Positions 1 to 9,259 of a DNA stretch of 40,982 nt are shown piece after piece. The notes under the pieces were generated by a model that was given only the letters and a program-made list of their open reading frames with translations, was not told the DNA's origin and made no database searches. Source of the DNA: Verrucomicrobiota bacterium (lineage in GTDB: Bacteria; Verrucomicrobiota; Verrucomicrobiia; Chthoniobacterales; UBA10450). Position 1 is the first letter of the stretch; each line of letters begins with the position of its first letter. The translations under genes and the position numbers were made by a program. Where the stretch lies: assembly GCA_003221195.1 (NCBI GenBank), contig QHQO01000022.1, forward strand, positions 1-40,982, in the 5' to 3' direction.

Positions 1-1403
1 AGACTCCGACGCCAACCCCGACGGCTACTCAGACACCAACGCCGACACCGACTGAAACGCCTACGCCTACCCCGACCGAGACGCCGACCCCCACGCCGAC
101 TCCGACTCCAACGCCACCACCCGACGTCAGCGTCACTAAAACGGCTGACGCTGCCAGCGTGAGCGCCGGTTCGCAGATCGGTTTCACCGTTACTCTCGCC
201 AATAGTAGCGTTACCACAGCAACGGGATTAAGTGTCACCGACGACCTTCCGGCCGGGACGGGGGTGGACTGGAGCATTGACGCTGGCAACAGCGACCCTG
301 GCTGGTCAGTCAGCGGGTCTCCTCCGAGCCAAAGTCTGGTCTATACGCCTACGACACTGGATGGTAACACCACCACCACAGCGCATGTGGTGAGTGGCAC
401 CACGGGCGAAAGCTGCGGAACATATGACAACACGGTCAACTTCACTACCGACAACGACGGCTCGGGTTCAGCATCGGACTCGGAAACGGTGCTGTGCGCC
501 ACGGTCGCCATCAGCAAGGCAGCTGATGCCGTCAGTGTGAATGCCGGTTCGCCGATCGGTTTCACAGTAACTTTGACCAATAGCACTGCCGGCACAGCGA
601 CCGGACTTAGCGTGACCGATCCCCTGCCTGCCGGTGCCGGTGTTGAATGGACGATCGATGCCGGCAACACCGATCCAGGCTGGTCAGTGAGCGGCTCGCC
701 ACCTAACCAAAGCTTGGTTTACAGCCCGACCACGCTGGCTGGCAACACCACCACTCAAGCGCACGTAGTCAGCAACACCACGCCTAACAGTTGTGGCACC
801 TACGATAACACAGCTAGCTTCACCACCGACAACGACGGCTCAGGCCAGGCCTCCGACTCGGAGACAGTTATTTGTCCGAGCCCGACCCCAACTCCTACGT
901 CGACACCTACATCTACTGAAACACCAACGCCTACGCCGACGGCGACAGCTACAACTACTCCGACTGTGACGCCAACGCCGACTGAAACTCCAACCCCGAC
1001 TCCGACGGCAACGGAGACTCCGACACCAACCCCGACAGCTACTCAGACACCAACGCCAACAGCTACAGCGACACCCACCGTAACACCAACTGCAACCCCC
1101 ACGTCGACGCCAACCCCCACGCCGACTCCGACCCCGACGCCAACTGCGACAGCCACAGCAACTGCAACACCGACGGCAACGGCTACTCCAACCCCGACTG
1201 CGACGCCTACGGCGACCGCAACAGTAACGCCCACGGCGACACCGACAGCAACGCCAACAGCAACGGTAAGGCCGACTCCGACGCCTGGATCGGCTTCTCC
1301 TGAAGACGATGGCAGAAGCAACCCGCCGAAGGCGCAAGATGATGGCTTCCGGGGTCGCTCGGCGTCCCAGGGCGATGCGCTTAAATGCCACCGGGCGACT
1401 TAA
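1..1403 (+). CDS. Secreted DUF11-type repeat protein with Thr-Pro-rich tracts (5' end outside window)
   Basis: The reading frame is open from base 3 without a start, so the gene begins upstream; the first internal ATG (159) lies inside a repeat and is not the start. A Thr-Pro-rich tract (about 3-122) is followed by two tandem domains of about 125 residues, each opening with a [24 protein letters not shown] motif and containing a GLSVTDxLPAG motif and DNDGSGxASDSETV near its end. This is the pattern of DUF11/CARDB-like extracellular beta-sandwich repeats. A second, longer Thr-Pro tract (about 880-1285) follows. The last 38 or so residues are charged and do not resemble the tract; they are encoded by a dispersed repeat shared with the region upstream of mfd. 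Probably an adhesive or structural surface protein, with the Thr-Pro tract as a wall or stalk region; function inferred only from architecture. Confidence 0.8.
   Translation, partial: TPTPTPTATQTPTPTPTETPTPTPTETPTPTPTPTPTPPPDVSVTKTADAASVSAGSQIGFTVTLANSSVTTATGLSVTDDLPAGTGVDWSIDAGNSDPGWSVSGSPPSQSLVYTPTTLDGNTTTTAHVVSGTTGESCGTYDNTVNFTTDNDGSGSASDSETVLCATVAISKAADAVSVNAGSPIGFTVTLTNSTAGTATGLSVTDPLPAGAGVEWTIDAGNTDPGWSVSGSPPNQSLVYSPTTLAGNTTTQAHVVSNTTPNSCGTYDNTASFTTDNDGSGQASDSETVICPSPTPTPTSTPTSTETPTPTPTATATTTPTVTPTPTETPTPTPTATETPTPTPTATQTPTPTATATPTVTPTATPTSTPTPTPTPTPTPTATATATATPTATATPTPTATPTATATVTPTATPTATPTATVRPTPTPGSASPEDDGRSNPPKAQDDGFRGRSASQGDALKCHRAT
1287..1338 (+). repeat. Dispersed repeat, copy A (forms C-terminal tail of the DUF11 protein)
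   Basis: The 25 bases at 1287-1311 are identical to the reverse complement of 24026-24050, and 1325-1338 (gccgaaggcgcaag) matches the reverse complement of 24000-24013 at nearly the same spacing. It begins exactly where the Thr-Pro tract ends and is translated into the protein (GSASPEDD...), so it has probably replaced the original C-terminus. A diverged copy lies at 4753-4770. Confidence 0.75.
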
Positions 1404-1567
1404 CCAGGTAACAGTCTAACGATTCAACGATTTAAGGTCGTAACGTTCTCAAAAACGGCTTGACCAAATTTAGCCAAACATCTATGAACGCGTCTCCCTG
1501 AATCATGAAGTTCTCTGAAACATGACGGCCGACTACGGACGACAAACCACGAGACCTGTTGCGGCAC

Positions 1568-1603
1568 AGCTGTTTTGGAGTGCGGCGGTGTTCCGCCGCT
1601 TTT
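1568..1603 (+). terminator. GC-rich hairpin followed by TTTT, possible terminator or repeat
   Basis: GCGGCGG (1582-1588), loop TGTT, CCGCCGC (1593-1599) is a perfect 7-bp stem followed by four T. It sits in the 249-base gap between the DUF11 protein and the BNR protein, where I see no gene. It may terminate the upstream gene, but its position only about 50 bases before the next start and the many other palindromes nearby make a dispersed repeat equally likely. Confidence 0.45.
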
Positions 1604-1652
1604 CCCTTCCGCGCTTCCACGCTTGAACACCTCAACCTTCTGATTTCCATCT

Positions 1653-4600
1653 ATGAAAAAGCAATCCACTTCTCACTCGGCATTCATCAACCTGCGCCTC
1701 TTATTTGGATTCACGCTCTGCTTCCTCGGAGTAGCGCTGGCAATCTTTGCGTCCTTCCCTGTCCGCGGTAGCCTTGGCGAAGGCGGATCACGTCCAGGCG
1801 CAACGAACGCTGAGCGGCCTGCGCCATATATGCCGGTACCCAGTGGCAGAGTCGAGACCGAGGGCGCCGATCTGGGGCGGTTGGAACAGTTCTGGAACGA
1901 TCGTTTGACGTATCCGACAGGGCGCTTTGATCCAGCCTGGGTGCGCGCAGCAGCGATACAACATGCGCGCATGGCCGTGGGCGTTCCTGCGGGAATGCCT
2001 GCCGTGCTGAATCCCTTTAGTCCGCTGGCTTTTAGCACTACCAGTTTCACCGCTCTGGGTCCGCAACCGGAACAGATGACGGGTTGTTCCGGTTGTTTTA
2101 ATTACACGACGACTGAAGGGCGAGTGAACGCGATTGCGGTTGATCCAACCACCACGGTGAATGGCAGCATTGTGGCTTATCTTGGTGCGGTTGGAGGCGG
2201 TGTATGGAAGACGACCAACTGTTGTAGTAATTCCACTACCTGGAGCGTGGTAACCGATGATCCGTTGATTTCCACTACAGCCATCGACAGTGTTACGATT
2301 GATCCCAGCGATCATAACACCGTTTATGCTGGCACCGGCGATCTCAATTTCGGTTCCTTTTCCATGGGTAGCCAGGGTATTCTTAAGTCCACTGATGCAG
2401 GAGCTACATGGACCGTTCTCGGCGCCGACGTTTTTGGCATGGCTTACACAGAGCCTCCGGGTCAGTTTCCACAGTATAACGCTGTTGGCAAAGTTCGTGT
2501 GGACCCAAATAACAGCAGTAAAGTCGTAGCTGGCACGAAACAAGGCCTGTATTTTTCGTACGATGGCGGAGCGAACTGGACCGGCCCCTGTTTCACCAAC
2601 AATTTCGCCACCCAGCGTCAGGACGTTACCGGTCTTGAGCTAAGCGACGTGGGTGGTGGCGATACCCGCATCGTTGCGGCCATCGGCACGCGCGGCTTTG
2701 CTACCACCGTGCAGTACGATCTCAATTTGAACGGTGCCAACGGCCTTTACGGCGCAACGATGCCATCGAGCGGCTGCCCAAGTTTCACTTCAATCGCTAG
2801 CAATGCCAACGGCTTCATCTTCGGCACTGCGGTCACCGGAAGCGCCTATTCGACTGGGGCATCTATGAATGCCGGGAGTGGCTCGCCTTTCGTCAATATC
2901 TCCACCGGCAATCAGTTGGGTCGAATTGACATTGCCGTCGCGCCGAGCAACGCGGACTACATTTATGCGCAGGTGCAATCCATTATCGGTAACAATAACG
3001 GTGGTTGTGGCAGCGCACCTGGCTGCCAGATAGGCGCCTGGGCTACTACCGATGGCGGCGGCTCCTGGTCGTTTATGCAGGGATCTCAGGGCGGCGCGCT
3101 CAGGAACTGCACTGGCGGGCAGGGCGACTATCCCCAAAACTGGTACGACCAGGGAGTGGTTGTTGATCCAAACAATCCCGACCGTGTGTTCTTCGACACG
3201 TTCGAGGTCTGGTTTGCAACGCGCACGGGAACTGTCTGGAACGATACTACGTGCGGTTATTCCTACAGCGGCGCGGCAGGTCCTGTGCATGTGGACCAGC
3301 ACGCTCTGGCCTTCGTGCCCGGCTCGTCCAGCATCTTGCTAATCGGCAACGACGGCGGCGCCCACGGGACGGCAAACGCCAACATCGTAAACCAAAACAC
3401 GGATCCGACGTGGTTCAACATGGACACGGGCTTGAACACAATCGAATTTTACTCGGGCGACATCAGCGGTAATTTTCTTAATGCCGCCTCGCCACAAGCA
3501 AGCGGCGGCGCGCAGGACAACGGTTCCAGCTCAGTTACATTTGCCGGCGCGCCCTCCGGCCCGGTGCTATGGCAGCTGGGAGTGGGTGGAGACGGCTTCT
3601 ATTCACGCATTGATCCTGTGGGCACAGGTTCGAGTCTGCGTTTCTGGCAGGGTAACAACAGCGGTATGGTTCATCGTTGTGTTAGTAACTGCACGAATCA
3701 GAATGCTCCCTGGAGTGGCAACGTCCAGGGCAGCTGGGGCGGCGATACGCAATCGTTCGTTCTGCCATACGACCTGTTCCATGGCGGTATCCCAGGAGGG
3801 GATGACTGTCCAGCAGCCGGCGTCCCCGGCGGCTGCGGTAATCTGGTTGCCGGCACGACCAGGGTGTGGGAGACAACTCATGGCGGCAACGCCTCGTTCA
3901 GCTCATCGGATTGGTACATAACGAACAATCCGACCACGCAGAACATGACCAAGCAGACATTGGGGAACCGTTCGTTTATTAATCAGGTAAAGTACTCGCC
4001 GAAGTATCAGAGCGTTGCCATTGTCGGCACGAACGACGGCAATGCCTGGATAGGCTTTAACCTTGGCACGGGGACGCAAGCGCAGGCGACCTGGGTAAAT
4101 GTCACTGGAAACAATACGGTTCTGCCCAATCGCCCTGTGATGGGCATCGCGCTGGACCCTTCCATGCCAGCCGCAAATCTCCCAGTTGGATACGCAGCGG
4201 TCGGCGGTTTCAATGCTAATACGCCACCGACACCGGGTCACGTGTTCCAGGTAACATGCGCGGCCAATTGCGGCACTTTTACCTGGGCCGATAAGACCGG
4301 CGATCTGCCGGATATTCCGGTGGACTCGATCATCGTTAATCCTAATCAACCGCAACAGGTCTTTGCCGGCACAGACTGGGGCGTTTACTACACCGATGAC
4401 ATCACTGTGGCATCTCCTACCTGGCAGCGCTTCGAGAATGGCCTGCCGCACGCGATGGTATGGGACATGCAAATTGACCGTGGTAGCACTACCTTATCAG
4501 TCTGGACACGCAGTCGCGGTGCCTACGTCTATCCTTTGCCCGGCGCTGGTCCGACGCCGACCCCGACTCCAACACCCACAGCCACGCCCACGGTGACACC

Positions 4601-4703
4601 TACACCTACGTCAACGCCTACCGCTACCCCGACGCCTACTGCTACGCCTAGAGCAACACCGAGGCCGCGGCCAACGCCCCACCCTCGGCCAACGCCGCCG
4701 TAA
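1653..4703 (+). CDS. Secreted BNR/Asp-box beta-propeller protein with Thr-Pro tail
   Basis: 1016 residues. The start MKKQSTSHSAF is followed by a hydrophobic stretch (about residues 14-33), a signal peptide or anchor; the same type of N-terminus opens the convergent 5.3-7.4 kb protein. Asp-box motifs (S/T-x-D-x-G-x-x-W) occur near residues 246 (STDAGATW), 301 (SYDGGANW) and 465 (TTDGGGSW), with further propeller-like segments such as VFAGTDWGVYYTDD near the end. This indicates a sortilin/VPS10- or sialidase-like propeller built from repeated blades. From about residue 965 a Thr-Pro tract leads to the end PRPRPTPHPRPTPP. No sialidase active-site arginine triad is evident, so I make no enzyme claim. 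Likely exported to the cell surface or medium. No clear Shine-Dalgarno sequence precedes the ATG. Confidence 0.8.
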   Translation: MKKQSTSHSAFINLRLLFGFTLCFLGVALAIFASFPVRGSLGEGGSRPGATNAERPAPYMPVPSGRVETEGADLGRLEQFWNDRLTYPTGRFDPAWVRAAAIQHARMAVGVPAGMPAVLNPFSPLAFSTTSFTALGPQPEQMTGCSGCFNYTTTEGRVNAIAVDPTTTVNGSIVAYLGAVGGGVWKTTNCCSNSTTWSVVTDDPLISTTAIDSVTIDPSDHNTVYAGTGDLNFGSFSMGSQGILKSTDAGATWTVLGADVFGMAYTEPPGQFPQYNAVGKVRVDPNNSSKVVAGTKQGLYFSYDGGANWTGPCFTNNFATQRQDVTGLELSDVGGGDTRIVAAIGTRGFATTVQYDLNLNGANGLYGATMPSSGCPSFTSIASNANGFIFGTAVTGSAYSTGASMNAGSGSPFVNISTGNQLGRIDIAVAPSNADYIYAQVQSIIGNNNGGCGSAPGCQIGAWATTDGGGSWSFMQGSQGGALRNCTGGQGDYPQNWYDQGVVVDPNNPDRVFFDTFEVWFATRTGTVWNDTTCGYSYSGAAGPVHVDQHALAFVPGSSSILLIGNDGGAHGTANANIVNQNTDPTWFNMDTGLNTIEFYSGDISGNFLNAASPQASGGAQDNGSSSVTFAGAPSGPVLWQLGVGGDGFYSRIDPVGTGSSLRFWQGNNSGMVHRCVSNCTNQNAPWSGNVQGSWGGDTQSFVLPYDLFHGGIPGGDDCPAAGVPGGCGNLVAGTTRVWETTHGGNASFSSSDWYITNNPTTQNMTKQTLGNRSFINQVKYSPKYQSVAIVGTNDGNAWIGFNLGTGTQAQATWVNVTGNNTVLPNRPVMGIALDPSMPAANLPVGYAAVGGFNANTPPTPGHVFQVTCAANCGTFTWADKTGDLPDIPVDSIIVNPNQPQQVFAGTDWGVYYTDDITVASPTWQRFENGLPHAMVWDMQIDRGSTTLSVWTRSRGAYVYPLPGAGPTPTPTPTPTATPTVTPTPTSTPTATPTPTATPRATPRPRPTPHPRPTPP

Positions 4704-4744
4704 GACGGAATAGTGATTAGTGACGATTTCTCGGCGGCGCTAGG

Positions 4745-4830
4745 CCAAAGGTGGACCGGCTTCTTCTGAAAATGCCAGTCCGGCTCGGACCGATAGCATT
4801 TCGCCCGACGACGCAAGATCGAAGTCCCAA
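4745..4830 (+). repeat. Diverged copy C of the dispersed repeat, in a gene-free stretch
   Basis: 4753-4770 (ggaccggcttcttctgaa) matches the start of copies A (1287) and B (24050) with two substitutions, and a further weak match (gacgcaagat) lies about 50 bases on. It begins about 50 bases after the stop of the BNR protein. The whole 4704-5269 gap (566 bases) otherwise holds only the tail relic at 4960-5067; I see no complete gene in it. Confidence 0.5.
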
Positions 4831-4959
4831 GGCATTAAGCAGCAGAGCTTGGCGGCAAAGCCGCGTTGCTCTACCAACGCGTTCAGGAGTCGCCGCGACG
4901 ACCATTCCACCTGACTGATCAGCTTCTTGAGAAATAATCTATTTCCCGTTCAAAATTAA

Positions 4960-5067
4960 AAAGTCTTGAACCGTTTCCGAAGCAGGCGGCGGCGTATTCC
5001 AACAGTGCCACCCATCATACTGCCCAGGCCTCGGCCCACGCCGCATCCTCGTCCGACTCCGCCGTAA
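4960..5067 (+). pseudogene. Relic of a third Thr-Pro/Arg-Pro protein tail
   Basis: A short open frame without start codon ends in PRPRPTPHPRPTPP and TAA at 5065. These 14 residues are identical to the C-terminus of the 1653-4703 protein, although the codons differ at several positions. The upstream part (RFRSRRRRIPTVPPI) does not match that gene. In both places the stop is followed within about 20 bases by a gtgat(t/c)agtga sequence. I read it as the decayed 3' end of a former paralogue or a mobile tail cassette. Confidence 0.5.
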
Positions 5068-5269
5068 TTGTGAGCCGGTGATCAGTGATCAGTTGTAGCC
5101 CGATTGCTGAGCTGACCCGTGTAGCGCGACAACGTGCGGGCGGCGGACGCGCTAGCCGCCATGGCGACAAGACCAGTCGGCGGTCAGCAGTACGCGGCTG
5201 CAGCAACCATGTCAGCGGAACTCGGCTACTCCTGTGCGAGTTCCCGCGTGAGGCGTGCGTCCCGAAACG

Positions 5270-7399
5270 TCAAAATGTCACCGTCACTTGATTAGAACAG
5301 GTCTGAGTGCCCGCGTTACATACTTTATAGGTGTAGCTGGCATGGCCACGGCCGCCGGGCGAGTCGGTGTAGAAACCGTCGTTTTGGGTCGTGGTGACGA
5401 TCCCGCCGTTGCGGTAAACATCGACATTGCTCGAAGTCGCCCCGTTCCAGGAGAGGTCCACTGTGTGTCGTCCCTGCACTTTGTAGCCACGCGCAGTGAG
5501 CGTGATTTGGCCGGCTGTAGGTGTTGGTGTAGCTGTGGGAGTGACGGTCGGGGTAGGGGTTGCCGTCGGAGTTGGCGTCGGTGTTGGAGTTGGGCTTGCG
5601 GCAGGGAATTGGAATTTGCCGATGCGCGTAAACCAGCTAGCGCTACTGGTCACAGGATAATATTCGTTGGTGTGCCAGAAAGTTAGATTATCCGCAGGAT
5701 CGATAGTCAGCATGCTGTAGTCGCCCCAGCGTCCACTGGAATGGGTCTGGTGGCCTCCGCCAGCAATCATTACGGCTTCACCTTGGCCGAGATTATTTAA
5801 CGGATCGGAAGTCAGCCGTCCCGCATAACGAATGGAAGGTTCCTGTGTCGCGCTGGAGGTAGAATAACCGATTGCCATGTTTCCGTTTTGATCCACTGCA
5901 ATACTAGGCATCCACCGCCACAAACCATCACTGCCATTCGTCCAGCTTTGCTGTTGCACCGGCGTAGCGGGAAAATTGCCGCCGGTAACATTCATTTGAT
6001 ACCAGCGAATCGCAGTCGGGCCGTTCGGGTAATTCAGAATAACGGTCTGGGACGCCCACAACGACTCCGTGCCGGAGCTATTCCGATAAACAAGCGGCGT
6101 CATGATTTTGTCGCCCAATGTGTCTAACTTTTGTGCGGTGCCGTTCTGGGGCACCAGGAGCGTGCCGGAATTAGTGAACGCGTCAACGAACCCGGCTACG
6201 GGGACGTTGGCATTCGGGGTATGGTTGACGCCGAGGCCGAGAGTCGAATTACTCGGGGTGCCAAAATCAACGTGAAATTTCCAGCCATGCACCTGAGTCA
6301 AAGTCACGCCGCCGGTCGCGGGGCTATCGACGGAGATGAGAAACTCATCCCTGCCCGCAGGCGGAGGCGTACCCGTGCGAAAACCAGCTGGAACCAAACT
6401 GTAGGAATCGCCCAAGCCGGCAGGGGTGATGTTAAAGGCAATGGTGTTAGCGGCGCCCCCGGTGAGCATGGATGCGCGATCGAGAGCAAAGACCCGCACG
6501 CCTTGAAAGCCAAGAGTAACGCCATTGAACAAGTTGACCGTGAGGTAATAGGCGTTTTCTGCAGGGCTCCCGCCGCTGTTCCACATCGCCAACTTCGGGT
6601 AATCACCGATCCAAGTGGGATTGGACGGGTCATGCTGGATCGCATAGAGGAACCAGCCCCCACTGACTGGGTCGCCTGTCTGAGATACACCGACGCATTG
6701 GTAGAATGGTCCGGAGCCGGGCAGCGAGCCGGGAAAGGCAAAATCGCTCACCACCCAGCGATTGGCCTGATGATCATAAAGGACGAACCCATCGCCATTG
6801 TTGAAGCCCGAACAAGGCGTGCCTACCAAGGTCAGGAAGAAAGAGTTGTAGGTCGTTCCATTGGGGCCATTGAGCGGATTACCGTTTTTATCAAAAATCT
6901 TGATCGAGCTATTGACCGACTGGACATAATGATTCGGGCCGACATCGCCATCGGTGTCAGGCGGCAAACAGAGACAACCACTCTGGCTTGAGTTCATCCC
7001 ATCGAAAGTCAGCAGCGGCGCAGGCATTGTCGGCGTGGGGGGTGTGATTCGCTTCACCAACGTCTCCAACCGTGGGTAATCGGATTGATTGGTCGGGTTT
7101 GGAATTTCTGGATGCGGATAACGCGTCAGCCGCTTCTCTTCGATCTCGGGGTTTGGAGCAACGTAAGGGAGACTTCGCAAATCGTTGTTTTGAATAACCG
7201 GTTCCATCAACCGCAAGACGTCCGGCGTCTGCGTACCGGGAGCATCCTGTGCGCCTACGGAGGGATTGCTTTGTTGAGTCGGCCTTGCGCTCTTTGTTTG
7301 GGCGAACAGCGCCACAGCAAGACCACCAAGGCAAAAGACCGCGGCAATTAAAACGCGAAGATTAAAGAAAGCGGATTGTGAAGTAGATTTCTTTTTCAT
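5270..7399 (-). CDS. Secreted propeller-like protein with Thr-Pro linker and C-terminal Ig/FnIII-like domain
   Basis: 709 residues. The N-terminus MKKKSTSQSAFFNLRVL plus a hydrophobic run to LFAQ is a signal peptide closely similar to that of the convergent BNR protein at 1.65 kb, so the two look like members of one export class. The body contains DTDGDVGPNHYVQSVNSSI and several Trp/Gly-rich segments compatible with a beta-propeller, but no named family is certain. Residues about 603-631 form a Thr-Pro linker. Residues about 632-709 read as a small beta-sandwich (VDLSWNG, VDVYRNG, ASYTYKVCNAGTQTCSNQV), typical of fibronectin-III-like domains with a Cys pair. Function unknown; probably surface-exposed or released. 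No SD sequence stands out before the ATG. Confidence 0.75.
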   Translation of the reverse strand: MKKKSTSQSAFFNLRVLIAAVFCLGGLAVALFAQTKSARPTQQSNPSVGAQDAPGTQTPDVLRLMEPVIQNNDLRSLPYVAPNPEIEEKRLTRYPHPEIPNPTNQSDYPRLETLVKRITPPTPTMPAPLLTFDGMNSSQSGCLCLPPDTDGDVGPNHYVQSVNSSIKIFDKNGNPLNGPNGTTYNSFFLTLVGTPCSGFNNGDGFVLYDHQANRWVVSDFAFPGSLPGSGPFYQCVGVSQTGDPVSGGWFLYAIQHDPSNPTWIGDYPKLAMWNSGGSPAENAYYLTVNLFNGVTLGFQGVRVFALDRASMLTGGAANTIAFNITPAGLGDSYSLVPAGFRTGTPPPAGRDEFLISVDSPATGGVTLTQVHGWKFHVDFGTPSNSTLGLGVNHTPNANVPVAGFVDAFTNSGTLLVPQNGTAQKLDTLGDKIMTPLVYRNSSGTESLWASQTVILNYPNGPTAIRWYQMNVTGGNFPATPVQQQSWTNGSDGLWRWMPSIAVDQNGNMAIGYSTSSATQEPSIRYAGRLTSDPLNNLGQGEAVMIAGGGHQTHSSGRWGDYSMLTIDPADNLTFWHTNEYYPVTSSASWFTRIGKFQFPAASPTPTPTPTPTATPTPTVTPTATPTPTAGQITLTARGYKVQGRHTVDLSWNGATSSNVDVYRNGGIVTTTQNDGFYTDSPGGRGHASYTYKVCNAGTQTCSNQVTVTF

Positions 7400-7533
7400 A
7401 ACAGGGCTTCATTGGAGGCCCCGATGGTTGATCAAAACACTCCGAAAAATCAACACTTTATTTTGTATGCTTGGCATGCTGATCCCGGCTTGGCGATAAA
7501 CACTCGCCCGCTGACCCCTGTTGATTAGGTGGG

Positions 7534-9258
7534 CTACGCAGAGGAGGTGCCGGAAAGTCTTCTTGGCGCCGGTCCATCGTACCCGTGATTGACCGGATCA
7601 ATCCGCCGCATTGGTTTCTCGCGAGTTTGTTCTTCGATCACGTGCGCCACGAGCCCAGGCGTGCGGGCGATCATGAAAATGCCATTGAACGCTGCGGGGT
7701 TCATTCCCAGATCGGCAAGAATGGCGCCGATAGCGCCGTCCACATTGATGGGCAAAGCTTTCTTCGCCGCAGCGAACGCCTTTTCAACGGCGCGCGCTGT
7801 TTTCATGTGCACGCCATCGACGCCTGCTTCGCGCGCCAGCTCGAAAAGCCGGGCCGTACGCGGATCTTTCGTATGATAACGATGACCAAAGCCTGGCATG
7901 CGCTCGCCCGTTTCTCTCATTGCCGACAGTGTGCGAGCGGCGGATTCATCCAATGAAATAGATTCACGAGTTGCGCGATCAGCGATTGCTTTCAGTTGCC
8001 GGGCGCAATCTTCAATTGCCCCGCCGTGGTGACGATTGATCGACATGATCCCTGCGGCGACCGCCGCGCTCAACGCTGCTCCGGTTGATGCGACAGTTCG
8101 CGCCGCTAACGCGCTTGGCGGCGTCGCACCGTGATCAATCGACGCGACCAAAATCGCGTCCATCAAACGCGCGATTGCCGGCGAGGGCAGTTCGCCCGTC
8201 AAAATGAGATAAACCGCGGCGCCGAAGGAGACGCGTCCCATAAGCTCGGCAATATCGTATCCGCGTACTCCCACCCTGTTAGGTTCTATGCGCGTGACCG
8301 CGGTGTTCCATGTTGCTTTCTTGTCGGCTTCGCTCATGAGACTTAGTCCTTTCATTTTCTTGAGAATCTCGACGACCGCGTCCGGCAGTTCCCCGAACGA
8401 ATCGACTACGATGGCGCCTGCCTCGCGCAAGGCTTTTACCTTGCCGGCGTGCGTGCCGCGGCGGCCCTCGATAATCGCTCCGGCGTGACTGAACCGGGTG
8501 CCTTCGCGCGCAGCCTTGCCACCGATATAGGCGATCACCGACTTGGTGACCTTTCGCTCGACAATCAGTTGTGCCAATTCTTCCTCCTGCGACGAACCGA
8601 TTTCACCGAAGACGACAATGGCTTCTGTGAAAGGATCAGCTTCGAACATCAGCGCGGCATCGGGAATTCGAACTCCAAGGACCGCGTCGCCGCCAATATG
8701 CACGATGGTTGAAATGCGGACGCCGGCTTGCCCAAGATAATAACCTGTGCTCGAAGCCATCCCGCCCGAGCGGCTGATCACCCCAACGCCTTTTGGAATC
8801 CCGGGCTTGAACCATTGTCGCGCGCTTTCCGCTCGGCCGCCGATCATGCCGACCACAGCCTTGCCCGGGCTAAGCGCCCCCAGTGTGTTCGGTCCAAGAA
8901 ACATTGCGCCGTTTGCGTTTGCGGCTGCTGCGATTTCCATGGCGTCCCATACTGGCACGCGATCTGGCACCAGCACGGTGAGTTTGATCCCTGCGTCAAT
9001 CGCGGAAATTGCTGCGTCTTTCACACCTGCCGCTGGCACGAAAAGGACCGAGATATCGATGTTACCTAACGAATTTACCGCGTCCTGTGGTGTGTTAAAC
9101 ACAGGCACCCCGAGGACGTTCTGTCCGCCTTTGCCTGGCGTAACGCCGCCGACCACGTTGGTTCCGTACTCGCGCATGAGACGCGTGCGTGCCCGTCCTT
9201 CACGTCCGGTGACGCCTTGCACCAACACACGCTTTGTCTCGTCGATTAAAATTGCCAT
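7534..9258 (-). CDS. Succinyl-CoA-ligase-alpha/citryl-CoA lyase fusion (ATP-citrate lyase large-subunit-like)
   Basis: 574 residues. Residues 1-300 are a CoA-binding plus CoA-ligase module of the SucD type, with GVTGREG near the N-terminus, GPNTLG (122-127), SRSGG (162-166) and the phospho-accepting histidine in SHAGA (His258). Residues about 325-560 are a citrate-synthase-like citryl-CoA lyase domain: IDHGATPPSAL (His376), NRHHGG, PGFGHRYH (His459), NVDGAIGA and FNGIFMIAR, which follow the C-terminal half of eukaryotic ACLY and of bacterial AclA. It starts one base after the stop of the ATP-grasp gene, so the two are surely co-transcribed and coupled. The complex would cleave citrate with ATP and CoA to acetyl-CoA and oxaloacetate, or run in the citrate-forming direction. 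Substrate is inferred from fold; a different 2-hydroxyacyl-CoA is possible. Confidence 0.8.
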   Translation of the reverse strand: MAILIDETKRVLVQGVTGREGRARTRLMREYGTNVVGGVTPGKGGQNVLGVPVFNTPQDAVNSLGNIDISVLFVPAAGVKDAAISAIDAGIKLTVLVPDRVPVWDAMEIAAAANANGAMFLGPNTLGALSPGKAVVGMIGGRAESARQWFKPGIPKGVGVISRSGGMASSTGYYLGQAGVRISTIVHIGGDAVLGVRIPDAALMFEADPFTEAIVVFGEIGSSQEEELAQLIVERKVTKSVIAYIGGKAAREGTRFSHAGAIIEGRRGTHAGKVKALREAGAIVVDSFGELPDAVVEILKKMKGLSLMSEADKKATWNTAVTRIEPNRVGVRGYDIAELMGRVSFGAAVYLILTGELPSPAIARLMDAILVASIDHGATPPSALAARTVASTGAALSAAVAAGIMSINRHHGGAIEDCARQLKAIADRATRESISLDESAARTLSAMRETGERMPGFGHRYHTKDPRTARLFELAREAGVDGVHMKTARAVEKAFAAAKKALPINVDGAIGAILADLGMNPAAFNGIFMIARTPGLVAHVIEEQTREKPMRRIDPVNHGYDGPAPRRLSGTSSA

Positions 9259-9259
9259 C

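Noticed and set aside
840-1391. Long Arg/Cys-rich open frame on the minus strand
   Set aside because: It is the antisense shadow of the Thr-Pro tract; composition is dictated by the repeat.
1424-1669. Minus-strand frame of 81 residues between the first two genes
   Set aside because: It has no recognisable start signal or domain and contains the GC-rich hairpin; likely chance.
4547-4701. Possible CRISPR-like or satellite array
   Set aside because: The regular spacing comes from Thr-Pro codons in a coding frame; no spacer/repeat structure.
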